Part shown: piece after piece, positions 8,761-16,863 of the stretch | How positions within the stretch are numbered: position 1 is the stretch's first letter | Layout: each line of letters opens with the position of its first letter | NCBI GenBank assembly: GCA_963710495.1 | Contig: CAVQAI010000009.1 | Location: forward strand, 62,001 to 126,000 | DNA: 64,000 nucleotides | Direction of reading: 5' to 3' | DNA from: Bog-756 sp963710495 | GTDB taxonomy: Bacteria > Actinomycetota > Acidimicrobiia > Acidimicrobiales > RAAP-2 | Translations under genes and position numbers: made by a program | The notes under the pieces: generated by a model | The model's input: only the letters and a program-made list of their open reading frames with translations | Database searches by the model: none | What the model was told of the DNA's origin: nothing

Positions 8761-9563
8761 GGCTGACGACCCTCTGCCCGGCGCCGCTCGATCAGTGCGG
8801 CGAAGCGCTCGGCGACCTCCTCCTCGCTGACCCCGGTGAACCCGGCGGCGGTGACGGTGGCGACCAGCGGGTAGATGCCCCGGATCAGGTCGGGGCCGCC
8901 GGTGGCCGAATCCTCGTCGGCCGCCTCGTAGAGCGCTTCGATGGCCAGCTCGACCGCGTCGTCCCGGGCCATGGCATCGCGGTAGCCGAGCTTGATGGTG
9001 GTGCGAGCGTCGCGTCCGCCCGACCCGGTGGCGTTGTGCTCGGTCTCCTCGTAGTGCCCGCCGGTGACGTCGTAGGTGAAGATCCGGCCGGTCCCCCGGG
9101 CCAGGTCGTAGCCGGCGAAGAGGGGCACCACCGCCAGGCCCTGCATGGCCATGGGAAGGTGCTCGCGCACCATCTGGCCGAGCTGGTTGGCCTTGCCCTC
9201 GAGGCTGAGGACCACCCCTTCGACTTTCTCGTAGTGCTCCAGCTGGGTCTGGAACAGCCGGACCATCTCCACAGCCGGGCCGGCCGCCCCGGCGATGGCC
9301 ACCGCCGAGTAGCGGTCGGCCGGGAAGACCTTCTCCATCGCCCGGTGGGCGATGGCATTGCCCTCGGTGGCCCGCCGGTCGCCCGCCATCACGATGCCCT
9401 CGGCGAAACGCAGTGCCACCACGGTCGTCCCGTGCCGGACCTCGGTGACGCTCGGGGAGGCCGGTACGCCGGCGGTCGGGTGCCCGGGAAGGCGCAGGCG
9501 GCGGATCAGTTCGGCGAAATCGGGCCCCGGGTCTTCAGTTGTGGAGAACAGCGGTAGCGGCAC
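8757..9563 (-). CDS. prcB: Proteasome beta subunit
   Basis: A 268-residue catalytic subunit of the 20S proteasome, starting at GTG 9563. A propeptide of about 45 residues ends at RHG, and autocatalytic cleavage would expose Thr46 (TTVVALRF) as the nucleophile. The core has MAGDRRATEGN and GAAGPAVEMVRLFQ. It ends in a charged tail. It lies 5 bp downstream of pup and overlaps prcA, giving the usual pup-prcB-prcA block. Confidence 0.95.
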   Translation of the reverse strand: MPLPLFSTTEDPGPDFAELIRRLRLPGHPTAGVPASPSVTEVRHGTTVVALRFAEGIVMAGDRRATEGNAIAHRAMEKVFPADRYSAVAIAGAAGPAVEMVRLFQTQLEHYEKVEGVVLSLEGKANQLGQMVREHLPMAMQGLAVVPLFAGYDLARGTGRIFTYDVTGGHYEETEHNATGSGGRDARTTIKLGYRDAMARDDAVELAIEALYEAADEDSATGGPDLIRGIYPLVATVTAAGFTGVSEEEVAERFAALIERRRAEGRQP

Positions 9564-9568
9564 CGGGG

Positions 9569-9763
9569 CTACTCGCCGCCCTTCTGGACGTAGTTCCTCA
9601 CGAACTCCTCGGCGTTGTCCTCGAGTACTTCGTCGATCTCGTCCAACAGGTCGTCCAACTCGGCCTTCAGCTTGTCGCCGGTGGCCGACGTGGCCGGGAC
9701 CTCCTCGACGACCTCGTCGGACCGCTCGGTGGTGGTCCGTCTCTTCTGTTCGCGTTCAGCCAT
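9569..9763 (-). CDS. pup: Prokaryotic ubiquitin-like protein Pup
   Basis: A 64-residue, highly charged, intrinsically disordered protein. The central helix-forming part (KLKAELDDLLDEIDEVLE) binds the Mpa coiled coil, and the tail reads VRNYVQKGGE. It ends in Gly-Gly-Glu, not Gly-Gly-Gln. From known family biology it is therefore ready for ligation by PafA without deamidation by Dop. It sits between dop and prcB on the same strand. Confidence 0.96.
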   Translation of the reverse strand: MAEREQKRRTTTERSDEVVEEVPATSATGDKLKAELDDLLDEIDEVLEDNAEEFVRNYVQKGGE

Positions 9764-9787
9764 GGTCCTCAGCCACCCCTACTCTTC

Positions 9788-11281
9788 CTAGCTGCTCAGG
9801 CGGTCCAACAGTTCGGCTGGGCTCGCGCTCGACTGCAACAGCTGGTCCACGTGTTCGGCCGTTCCCTTCAGAGGGTCCATCATAGGGACGCGCCGCAGTG
9901 GGTCGGTGCCGAGGTCGAAGACCAGCGAGTCCCAGTTGGCGGTGACCACCGACGAGGGCCACTTCTTCAGGCACTGGCCCCGGAACCAGGCCCGGGTGGA
10001 ACGGGGTGGCTCGGTCACCGCGGTCAGCACCGTCTCCTCGTCCACCAGGCGCTCGGTGTCCAGCCGGGCGAACAGTGACCGCGAGGGTCGCAGATCGTGG
10101 TACTGGAGGTCGAGGGCGGCCAAGCGGTGGTCGCCCCACCCGCATCCGTGGCGCTCCCGGTACGCCTCGATCAACTGCAGCTTGGCCACCCAGTCGAGCT
10201 GGCGGGCGAGCGACATGGGATCGGTCTCGAGCCCGTGGAGCACGGCCTCCCAACGGGTGAGCACGGCGTCGGCCACCTCGGGATCGCCCATGCACTCGAG
10301 CCCCCGGTCCTCGGCGTACTTCCGGGCCAGCGAGAACAGCTCCCACTGCACCGCCAGTGCCGTGGCCGTCGAGCCGTCGGCCATCACCAACGGCTTCGAC
10401 ATAGTGAGATCGAGCGCCACTTCGTGCATGGCCAGCACCGGGTCGGCCATGGCCAGGCTCCGGCTCCCGCTGATGTCGTCCTCGATCATGGCGAGCACCA
10501 AGGCGGTCGTGCCCACCTTGAGGAAGGTGGCCACCTCGGCCAAGTTGGCGTCACCCACGATGACGTGGAGCCGCCGGTACCGGTGTGGATCGGCGTGGGG
10601 CTCGTCACGGGTGTTGACGATGGGCCGTTTCAACGTCGTCTCCAGGCCCACCTGCTCCTCGAAGAACTCCGCCCGCTGCGACAGCTGGTAGTCGACGTCG
10701 ACGCCGTCGTGCACGCCGGTCTCCGTGCCAACCTTGCCCGCGCCGGCGAAGATCTGGCGGGTGACGAAGTGCGGGGTCACCCCGGCCACGATGCGGGAGA
10801 ACGGGACGGCCCGGTCCATGAGGTAGTTCTCGTGGGTGCCGTACGAGTTTCCCTTGCCGTCCGAGTTGTTCTTGTAGATGACCACGCGCGACCCGTCCTG
10901 GTTGGCCAAATCGGCGGCCTCCATCGAGCGGATGAGGATGACCTCGCCGGCACGGTCGTAGCGCAAGCACTCGAGGGCGTCGCGGCACTCGGGCGTCGAG
11001 AACTCGGGGTGGGCGTGGTCGACGTAGTAACGGGCACCGTTGGTGAGGACGGTATTGACCAGATGGGTCTCGACCTGAGGTGGCATCGAGCCCTCCCGGG
11101 CAAAGCCGCGGGCGTCGTTCCCCGGGGCCTCGTCCTCGAAGTCCCAACCGGTCTGTTGGCGCGCCACGTACTGGGCGTAGGCATTGATGAGGACCGATGA
11201 CGCGGCGATCGGGTTTGGGTCACCGTGGACGACCTGGATGCCGTACTCGGTCTCGATGCCGCAGACCTTGGAGATGGCCAT
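9788..11281 (-). CDS. dop: Depupylase / deamidase Dop
   Basis: A 497-residue PafA-family enzyme that removes Pup from substrates (and in some species deamidates the Pup C-terminus). It has GIETEYGIQV at the N-terminus, the catalytic segment NGARYYVDHAHPEFSTPE, KNNSDGKGNSYGTHENY and NTRDEPHADPHRYRRLHVI. The segment before the catalytic loop (about residues 40-85) contains the longer Dop-type insertion absent from PafA, which separates the two. Since the local Pup ends in Glu, depupylation is the likely main role. It is 25 bp downstream of mpa and 24 bp upstream of pup. Confidence 0.95.
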   Translation of the reverse strand: MAISKVCGIETEYGIQVVHGDPNPIAASSVLINAYAQYVARQQTGWDFEDEAPGNDARGFAREGSMPPQVETHLVNTVLTNGARYYVDHAHPEFSTPECRDALECLRYDRAGEVILIRSMEAADLANQDGSRVVIYKNNSDGKGNSYGTHENYLMDRAVPFSRIVAGVTPHFVTRQIFAGAGKVGTETGVHDGVDVDYQLSQRAEFFEEQVGLETTLKRPIVNTRDEPHADPHRYRRLHVIVGDANLAEVATFLKVGTTALVLAMIEDDISGSRSLAMADPVLAMHEVALDLTMSKPLVMADGSTATALAVQWELFSLARKYAEDRGLECMGDPEVADAVLTRWEAVLHGLETDPMSLARQLDWVAKLQLIEAYRERHGCGWGDHRLAALDLQYHDLRPSRSLFARLDTERLVDEETVLTAVTEPPRSTRAWFRGQCLKKWPSSVVTANWDSLVFDLGTDPLRRVPMMDPLKGTAEHVDQLLQSSASPAELLDRLSS

Positions 11282-11306
11282 GGGTCGACCCTATCCCGAC
11301 CCACGC

Positions 11307-13181
11307 TCAGAGATACTGACCGGTACCCACCCGCTCGATGGATCTGCCACCTTTGGTTTCCTCGTCATCGCTGATGAGTGTGCGGATGTACACGATCCGC
11401 TCACCTTTCCGGCCCGAGATCTTCGCCCAATCATCAGGATTGGTGGTGTTCGGCAGGTCCTCGTTCTCCTTGTACTCCTGTCGGATGGACTCGAACAGGT
11501 CCACGGTGCGGATGCCGCGAGCTTCGCCGGCGATGACCCGCTTGATGGCCAGCTTCTTGGCTCGGCGCACGATGTTCTCGATCATCGCCCCCGACGAGAA
11601 GTCGCGGTAGTAGAGCACCTCTTTGTCGCCGTTCTGATAGGTGACTTCGAGGAACCGGTTCTCCTCGTCGTTGCGGTACATCTCGGACACGGTGGCCTCG
11701 ATCATCGCCTGGGTGGCCTTGCCCGGGTCCCCGCCACCGAGGCTTGCCACCTCCTCCACATCGAGCGGAAGGTCGGGGGTCAGGTAGCGGGAGAAGATCT
11801 GGGCGGCGGCGATCTCGTTGGGGCGCTCGATCCGGATCTTCACGTCGAGGCGCCCGGGACGGAGGATGGCCGGGTCGATGAGGTCCTCCCGGTTGGACGC
11901 GCCGATCACGATGACGTCCTTCAGCGTCTCCACCCCGTCGATCTCGGCCAGCAGCTGGGGGACGATGGTGGACTCCATGTCCGAGCTGATCCCCGTGCCC
12001 CGGGTGCGGAACAGCGAGTCCATCTCGTCGAAGAAGACGATGACCGGGACGCCCTCCTCCGACTTCTCACGGGCGCGCTGGAAGACCAGCCGTATCTGGC
12101 GTTCGGTTTCGCCCACGTACTTGTTGAGGAGCTCGGGTCCCTTGATGTTGAGGAAGTAGCTACGGGCGTTCGTGTTGCCCGTGACCTCGGCCACCTTTTT
12201 GGCCAGCGAGTTGGCCACCGCCTTGGCGATCAACGTCTTGCCGCATCCGGGCGGCCCGTAGAGCAGGATGCCCTTGGGCGCCGGGAGGCGGTGCTCGGTG
12301 TACAGCTCGCGGTAGAGGTAGGGCAGCTCGACGGCGTCCGTGATGGCCTCGATCTGGTCGTCCAGTCCACCGACGTCGGCGTAGGTCACATCGGGCACCT
12401 CTTCGAGGACGAGCTCTTCGACCTCGGGCCGCGCCAGCTTCTCCACCAGCAGGCCGGTGCGGGGCTCCATCAGGATGGTGTCGCCGGCCCGGAGCTTGAC
12501 CCCGATGAGGGCGTCGGACAGCTCGGCCACCCGCTCCTCGTCGGCCCGCCCGAAGACCAGGGCGCGGCGCCCGTCCTCCAGGACCTCCTTCATCACCACG
12601 ACCTCGCCCGACCCTTCCCCGCCCCGGGCCAGGATCACGTTGAGCGACTCGTTGAGGACCACTTCGTTGCCGCGTTCCAACTCGTCGACCTCGATGTCGG
12701 GGTGGAGCGAGACCCGCATCTTGCGCCCCCCGGAGAAGACGTCGACGGTCCCGTCGTCGTTGGCCCCCAGATAGGTGCCGTAGGCCGCCGGCGGCTGGGT
12801 GAGCTTCTCGACCTCCTCGCGCAGCGCGGCCACGTGCTCCTTGGCCGTCTGCAGGGTGAAGGTCAGCTTCTCGTTCTGCGAGATGGCCTGAGCCAGCTGC
12901 CCCTTGGTCTCGAGCAGCTTCTCCTCGAGGGTCTGCACGCGCCGGGGGCTCTCCTGGAGCCGGCGGCGCAGCAGGGTGACCTCCTCCTCGGCCGCCTGGG
13001 CGCGCACCAACAACGCATCGAGATCGTCGTCATCCGCTGCCCCCGGCGGCCGGTGGTCGTCCCGGACGTCGTCGAAATCAGCCGTCGGAATCACCTCGCT
13101 CGCGTGTTGGTCCCCTTTGGGCGACCCTACACCGGCCCACCTCCTGGCCATGCGCATCGTGGCCGGCCGGAACGGGCCCAT
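11307..13181 (-). CDS. mpa: Proteasomal AAA ATPase (Mpa/ARC)
   Basis: A hexameric unfoldase that takes up pupylated proteins and threads them into the 20S core. In order: N-terminal coiled coil (about residues 55-128), two OB-type domains (about 130-255), and an AAA module with Walker A GPPGCGKT (309-316) and Walker B VIVFFDEMD (380-388). The C-terminus GTGQYL has the penultimate tyrosine needed to dock into the alpha ring. The start is uncertain: ATG 13181 is the longest, but residues 1-30 look non-conserved and a GTG near 13094 is an alternative. It heads the dop-pup-prcBA series. Confidence 0.95.
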   Translation of the reverse strand: MGPFRPATMRMARRWAGVGSPKGDQHASEVIPTADFDDVRDDHRPPGAADDDDLDALLVRAQAAEEEVTLLRRRLQESPRRVQTLEEKLLETKGQLAQAISQNEKLTFTLQTAKEHVAALREEVEKLTQPPAAYGTYLGANDDGTVDVFSGGRKMRVSLHPDIEVDELERGNEVVLNESLNVILARGGEGSGEVVVMKEVLEDGRRALVFGRADEERVAELSDALIGVKLRAGDTILMEPRTGLLVEKLARPEVEELVLEEVPDVTYADVGGLDDQIEAITDAVELPYLYRELYTEHRLPAPKGILLYGPPGCGKTLIAKAVANSLAKKVAEVTGNTNARSYFLNIKGPELLNKYVGETERQIRLVFQRAREKSEEGVPVIVFFDEMDSLFRTRGTGISSDMESTIVPQLLAEIDGVETLKDVIVIGASNREDLIDPAILRPGRLDVKIRIERPNEIAAAQIFSRYLTPDLPLDVEEVASLGGGDPGKATQAMIEATVSEMYRNDEENRFLEVTYQNGDKEVLYYRDFSSGAMIENIVRRAKKLAIKRVIAGEARGIRTVDLFESIRQEYKENEDLPNTTNPDDWAKISGRKGERIVYIRTLISDDEETKGGRSIERVGTGQYL

Positions 13182-13214
13182 CCGGTCGATCTGACGGGCC
13201 GTCAGCTACGATGG

Positions 13215-13283
13215 CGGCACGTGCCGATAGCATGGTCGGTAGGTGCACGTCGCACGGCACGGGTAGGTGCACGTCGCATGGCA
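13215..13283. promoter_or_regulatory. Repeated sites in the mpa/ferredoxin divergent intergenic region
   Basis: The 206-bp gap between mpa and the ferredoxin gene contains a perfect 12-bp palindrome CGGCACGTGCCG (13215-13226). It also has two 22-bp direct repeats with one mismatch and 24-bp period (13238-13259 and 13262-13283), each with GGTAGGTGCACGTCGCA. A further partial copy of the palindrome, GGAACGTGCCG, follows. This looks like a multi-site operator for one or both divergent units (inference). Confidence 0.45.
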
Positions 13284-13387
13284 GTCGGAACGTGCCGAGC
13301 GGTGCCGGGCGCTCGGCGACCCCGGGGGCAGCCGGTCGGTCGGTCGGGCGCACCCGGGCTCCGAAGGACGTAGGAGAGAAGTAGCTG

Positions 13388-13624
13388 ATGAAGGTCTGGA
13401 TCGACCAGGATCTATGTACCGGGGACGGCCTGTGCGAGGAGATCGCGCCGGCGGTGTTCACCCTGCTCGACGACGGGCTCGCCTATGTCAAGGAAGGCGA
13501 TGACGTGCGCAATGAACCGGGCGGCTCGGGCGGCATGGCCGCCGTCCCGGCCGACCTGGAGGACGCCGTGGTCGAGGCCTCCGAGGAGTGCCCCGGGGAG
13601 TGCATCTTCATCGAGCAGGGCTGA
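13388..13624 (+). CDS. Small ferredoxin, probably [3Fe-4S] type
   Basis: A 78-residue acidic ferredoxin with an upstream GGAGAGAAG ribosome-binding site. Ligand candidates are Cys10 and Cys16 (CTGDGLC), Cys68 and an extra Cys72 (EECPGECIFIE). The Cx5C...C spacing with one late Cys-Pro fits single-cluster [3Fe-4S] ferredoxins that pass electrons to cytochromes P450 or other oxidoreductases. A Gly-rich insert (about 41-52) separates the halves. It is divergent from mpa; its redox partner is not in the window. Confidence 0.85.
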   Translation: MKVWIDQDLCTGDGLCEEIAPAVFTLLDDGLAYVKEGDDVRNEPGGSGGMAAVPADLEDAVVEASEECPGECIFIEQG

Positions 13625-13642
13625 TCCATGGTCATCCGCCGG

Positions 13643-13673
13643 GTGTCCGCCCCGGCGATGGCCACCCGGACAC
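13643..13673. terminator. Hairpin between convergent ferredoxin and trmI genes
   Basis: GTGTCCG (13643-13649) pairs with CGGACAC (13667-13673) around a 17-nt loop in the 52-bp gap between two converging genes. There is no T run on either side, so this is only a possible bidirectional terminator. Confidence 0.3.
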
Positions 13674-13676
13674 GGG

Positions 13677-14480
13677 TCACCGGTTCGGGGCGTCCCCCGC
13701 GGGCAGGAGCCGCCGGGCGGTGGTGAGGAAGCCGGTGTGGCCGACCATGCGGTGGTCGGGTCGCACCGAACGGGGTTCGACGTGCCAGGTCCGGTGGAGC
13801 ACCTCGACCGTCGAGGCCAGGCCGAAACTGCTGCGGTCGAGGGCTTCCCGCAATTGTGCGGTCTGGTTGACCGAGGGCAGATAGGCACAGAGGATGCCGC
13901 CCGGTCGCACGGCCGACTCGGCGTGGCCGAGCACCCTCCAGGGCTCGGGGAGGTCCAGCAGGACCCGGTCGAGCCCGCGCTCGTCGATGCCCTGGTAGAC
14001 GTCACGGACCTCCACGCGGTAGGGCACGTCCGGACCGAGCAGGGCGGCCACGTTGGCCGTCGCCCGGTCGGCGAAGTCCTGGCGCAGCTCGTAGCCCACC
14101 ACCTCGGCACCGGCGCGGAGGATCGTCATGGACAGGGCGCCGGAACCGACCCCGGCCTCGAGGACCCGGTCCCCGGGGGCGATGTCCGCCTCCATGAGGA
14201 TGGCCCCGAGGTCCTTCGGGTAGATGACCTGGGCGCCCCGGGGCATCTTGAGGACGGCGTCGGCCAGAGTCGGTCGCACCACCAGGAAGCGCCGGCCCGT
14301 GCTGCCGAGCACCGTCGACCCCTCCGGACGGCCGATGAGGTGGTCGTGGTCCACGATGCCCACATGGGTGTGGAACGACGCCCCGGGGCGGAGGGTGATC
14401 AGATAGCGGCGTCCCTTGGCGTCGACCAGCAGCACCGGTTCGCCCGCCCGCAGCGTGGTCCGGTCGCCGCCCTCCCCCAC
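13677..14480 (-). CDS. trmI: tRNA (adenine58-N1)-methyltransferase TrmI
   Basis: A 267-residue class I methyltransferase from a GTG. The N-terminal part (to about residue 90) is the beta-barrel typical of TrmI. The Rossmann core has the SAM motif VLEAGVGSGALS and LLDLPEPWRVL (motif IV). It makes m1A58 in the T-loop of tRNAs. trmI lies close to the Pup-proteasome locus in mycobacteria too. It is the last gene of a minus-strand unit with three small membrane-protein genes, 5 bp after the previous stop. Confidence 0.93.
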   Translation of the reverse strand: MGEGGDRTTLRAGEPVLLVDAKGRRYLITLRPGASFHTHVGIVDHDHLIGRPEGSTVLGSTGRRFLVVRPTLADAVLKMPRGAQVIYPKDLGAILMEADIAPGDRVLEAGVGSGALSMTILRAGAEVVGYELRQDFADRATANVAALLGPDVPYRVEVRDVYQGIDERGLDRVLLDLPEPWRVLGHAESAVRPGGILCAYLPSVNQTAQLREALDRSSFGLASTVEVLHRTWHVEPRSVRPDHRMVGHTGFLTTARRLLPAGDAPNR

Positions 14481-14485
14481 CGCGT

Positions 14486-14698
14486 TCAGTCGTCCGGCGG
14501 CGGTGTGTCACCCGGCCGCGTGGTCGTCACGATGAGGCGCTCACCCGGCTTGAGGAGGGTGCGGTAGACCACGTCGTTCTGGTGGCGGGCCCGGTTGATC
14601 ATCCAGGCCGCGGCCCCGACCACCAGCCAGGCGGTGTGGTAGCCGCGCAGGCCGCGACCGAAGGCCTTGAGCTGTACGTAGCGCAGGATGTTGTCCAC
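14486..14698 (-). CDS. Small conserved-looking protein of unknown function
   Basis: A 70-residue basic protein from GTG 14698. A moderately hydrophobic stretch (TAWLVVGAAAWMINRARHQ) may be a single membrane helix, followed by a hydrophilic tail ending in prolines and acids. It lies 4 bp downstream of the next small gene and 5 bp upstream of trmI, so it is operonic. I do not recognise the family. Confidence 0.7.
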   Translation of the reverse strand: MDNILRYVQLKAFGRGLRGYHTAWLVVGAAAWMINRARHQNDVVYRTLLKPGERLIVTTTRPGDTPPPDD

Positions 14699-14702
14699 GG
14701 GC

Positions 14703-14915
14703 TCAGATCCGGCGGACCTCGACGACGGCCGACCGGCGTCGCCCGCTGCGCCGGCCGATGATGAACACGACGGCGACGAAGGCCACGCCCACCGCCAACC
14801 CGACCGTCAGCAGCTGCGATCGGGCCGACTCGGCCTCGTCGGTCACCTCACCGGTGATCTCGCGGAACTTGGCCTCGATCTGGTCCCGGGTGATCCGCTC
14901 GGTTGCCGTGGTCAT
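14703..14915 (-). CDS. Small single-span membrane protein
   Basis: 70 residues from ATG 14915. A charged helical N-terminus (ITRDQIEAKFREITGEVTDE) precedes one membrane helix (about 37-53) and a very basic tail (GRRSGRRRS). The ATG overlaps the upstream stop by 4 bp. Shape and coupling suggest a membrane accessory to the holin-like neighbour; no specific function can be given. Confidence 0.75.
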   Translation of the reverse strand: MTTATERITRDQIEAKFREITGEVTDEAESARSQLLTVGLAVGVAFVAVVFIIGRRSGRRRSAVVEVRRI

Positions 14916-15358
14916 GGTGTCTCCTTCTCCGGTCGGGTGCGGCCCTGGCCCCGGCTGATGGCCCACACGGCCGCGGCCGCAACCATCACTACGGCCACCG
15001 TGCAGATGACATAGGGGACCCAGGACCAATTGCCGGCGAAGGTGGTGCCCGTTTCGCCCTGGAGCAGGCGGAGAAAGCCGACGGCCAGGACGACCAATCC
15101 GATCGCCAGCGCCACCGAGCCGGCCACGCCGAACAGCATGTAGCGGCCGAGGCCCTTCAGCGGGTCGAGGGTCTCCTGCTTGACGTAGTCGATGACCAGC
15201 TGGAGGGCCTCGCCACCGCTGGTCCGCAGTCCGCCCAGTCCCTTCCCCGGACGGCGTCCACTCCCCTTGCCGTTTCGACCTCGGGCCACAGTCCTCCTCG
15301 GTAGACGCCGGGCGAGCACCGGCAACCCGGCCACCGGCTCGATCCGCCCCACCACCAA
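14912..15358 (-). CDS. Holin-superfamily-like two-helix membrane protein
   Basis: Up to 148 residues. The first 23 are basic and probably not translated; a GTG near 15289 (VARGRNGKG) is a good alternative start. Then comes an amphipathic stretch (LQLVIDYVKQETLDPLKGLG) and two membrane helices (about 72-96 and 113-134) joined by a short loop. This resembles actinobacterial phage-holin-superfamily/Pfam holin-X proteins. The role is unknown. It overlaps the next gene by 4 bp (ATGA). Confidence 0.7.
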   Translation of the reverse strand: MVVGRIEPVAGLPVLARRLPRRTVARGRNGKGSGRRPGKGLGGLRTSGGEALQLVIDYVKQETLDPLKGLGRYMLFGVAGSVALAIGLVVLAVGFLRLLQGETGTTFAGNWSWVPYVICTVAVVMVAAAAVWAISRGQGRTRPEKETP

Positions 15359-15398
15359 CTATAGGCAAGGCGGCCGGCGCGACCCCTTGACGCCGCCG

Positions 15399-15812
15399 TC
15401 AGTCCCGCTCGGTGAACAAGTAGGTCGAGCTGGCCCGGGCCACGACCCGGCCCGAGTCGTCGACCACCTCGGCCTCCGTGAACGCCACCCGGGAACCGCC
15501 GGAGACCACCCTCGCCCGGCACTCGAGCAGAGCCCCGACCGCCACCGGAGCCATGAACGAGGTCTTCATCTCCACGTTCGAGGAGAAGACCCGTCGGCCG
15601 GCGGCCCGGGCGAAGGTGACGGTCGCCGAGCCCATGGCCGAGTCGGCCATGGCGCCGATGAACCCGCCCTGGATGATCCCGGACGGGTTGGCGAAGCGCT
15701 CGTCGGCCCGCATGCGCCAGACCGTTCGTCCCGGCTCGGCTTTGTCCACACAGGTCATCCCGAGCGTCAGCTCGCAGGCCGCAGGCACCTGGATCCGCTG
15801 ATCAGCCACCAT
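15399..15812 (-). CDS. PaaI-family hotdog thioesterase
   Basis: A 137-residue hotdog-fold protein. The segment ANPSGIIQGGFIGAMADSAMG holds the central helix and the Gly-Gly turn of PaaI-type acyl-CoA thioesterases, and MKTSFMAPV is the following strand. It probably hydrolyses an acyl-CoA in the cytoplasm; the substrate is unknown. It is divergent from the cupin gene with a 38-bp gap. Confidence 0.88.
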   Translation of the reverse strand: MVADQRIQVPAACELTLGMTCVDKAEPGRTVWRMRADERFANPSGIIQGGFIGAMADSAMGSATVTFARAAGRRVFSSNVEMKTSFMAPVAVGALLECRARVVSGGSRVAFTEAEVVDDSGRVVARASSTYLFTERD

Positions 15813-15850
15813 GTGAAGCTACCGCTCCGACGACCGTCGATACTGGTGGC

Positions 15851-16858
15851 ATGGCCGACCCGGGCACCACCGCCGACCTCCGCCCCGGCCTGCTCGTCGG
15901 CGAGGCGTCAGAGGACTGGACCGGCGACGCCCGCTTCTACGAGTACTCGGCCGCGGTCGACCCACTGGCCGCCGGGGCCATCACGCCCGTGCCCGTTCGC
16001 CGGTTCGCCGCCGAGCCAGGTGGCGGCTCACGGTCCCGGCTGGTCCCCCTCGATCTCTCCACCGAGCTCGGCCTCCCCTACCCTGCCACCAGCCCGGCGC
16101 TGCTCGCCTCCTTTGTCGTCCTCCTGCCCGACGACCCCCTCCACACCGCCGGGGCCGGGACGAGCGAGCTCTACTACTGCCTGCGCGGCCGGGGCTGGAG
16201 CGACTTCGAGCGCCCGTCCCGGCCGGAGCGGCCGGCCAACGGACGGATCGAGTGGGAGGCGGGCGACTTCGTCGTGCTGCCCGCCGGCTGCTCGACCCTG
16301 CACCACATCCGCGACGGCGGCGATGCCGTCCTCTACCGGGTGACCGACGCGCCCCTGCTCGACTATCTCGGGGCCACCGCGGTGGCCAGCCGCTTCGAGC
16401 CCTCCCGCTTCGACGGCCGGGCCGCCCGAGACCGGCTGGCCGAGGTGGAGCGCGACCCTCGGTCCTCCGAGCGCAACCGCATCAGCGTCCTGCTCGGCAA
16501 CGCCGCCACACCGCAGACCCTCACCGTGACCCACACGCTGTGGGCCATGCTCGGGGTGCTCCCGGCCGGGCGGGTCCAGCGACCGCACCGCCACCAGAGC
16601 GTGGCCCTCGACCTCATCACCGACTGCGCCCCGGGGTGCTACTCGCTGGTCGGTTCGACCGTGACGGCCGAGGGGACGATCGCCGACCCCGAACGGGTCG
16701 ACTGGGAGCCCGGCGGGGCCTTCGTCACCCCTCCGGGCCTGTGGCACAGCCATCACAACGAGTCCGGGCGCTCTGCCTACCTGGTCCCCATCCAAGATGC
16801 CGGGTTGCACACCTACCTCCGCTCGCTCGACATCCGGTTCGCACCCCCCGGCGACTAA
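15851..16858 (+). CDS. Bicupin protein
   Basis: 335 residues with two cupin-like domains. The first (about 85-190) has TSELYYCLRGRGWSD and GDFVVLPAGCSTLHHI. The second (about 225-330) has GRVQRPHRHQSVALDLI and GGAFVTPPGLWHSHHNES, with His residues that could bind a metal. The arrangement resembles gentisate 1,2-dioxygenase-like bicupins, but the aromatic ring-cleavage role is not proven. A FIST gene follows after 5 bp, so the two are probably cotranscribed. Confidence 0.82.
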   Translation: MADPGTTADLRPGLLVGEASEDWTGDARFYEYSAAVDPLAAGAITPVPVRRFAAEPGGGSRSRLVPLDLSTELGLPYPATSPALLASFVVLLPDDPLHTAGAGTSELYYCLRGRGWSDFERPSRPERPANGRIEWEAGDFVVLPAGCSTLHHIRDGGDAVLYRVTDAPLLDYLGATAVASRFEPSRFDGRAARDRLAEVERDPRSSERNRISVLLGNAATPQTLTVTHTLWAMLGVLPAGRVQRPHRHQSVALDLITDCAPGCYSLVGSTVTAEGTIADPERVDWEPGGAFVTPPGLWHSHHNESGRSAYLVPIQDAGLHTYLRSLDIRFAPPGD

Positions 16859-16863
16859 CCGCC

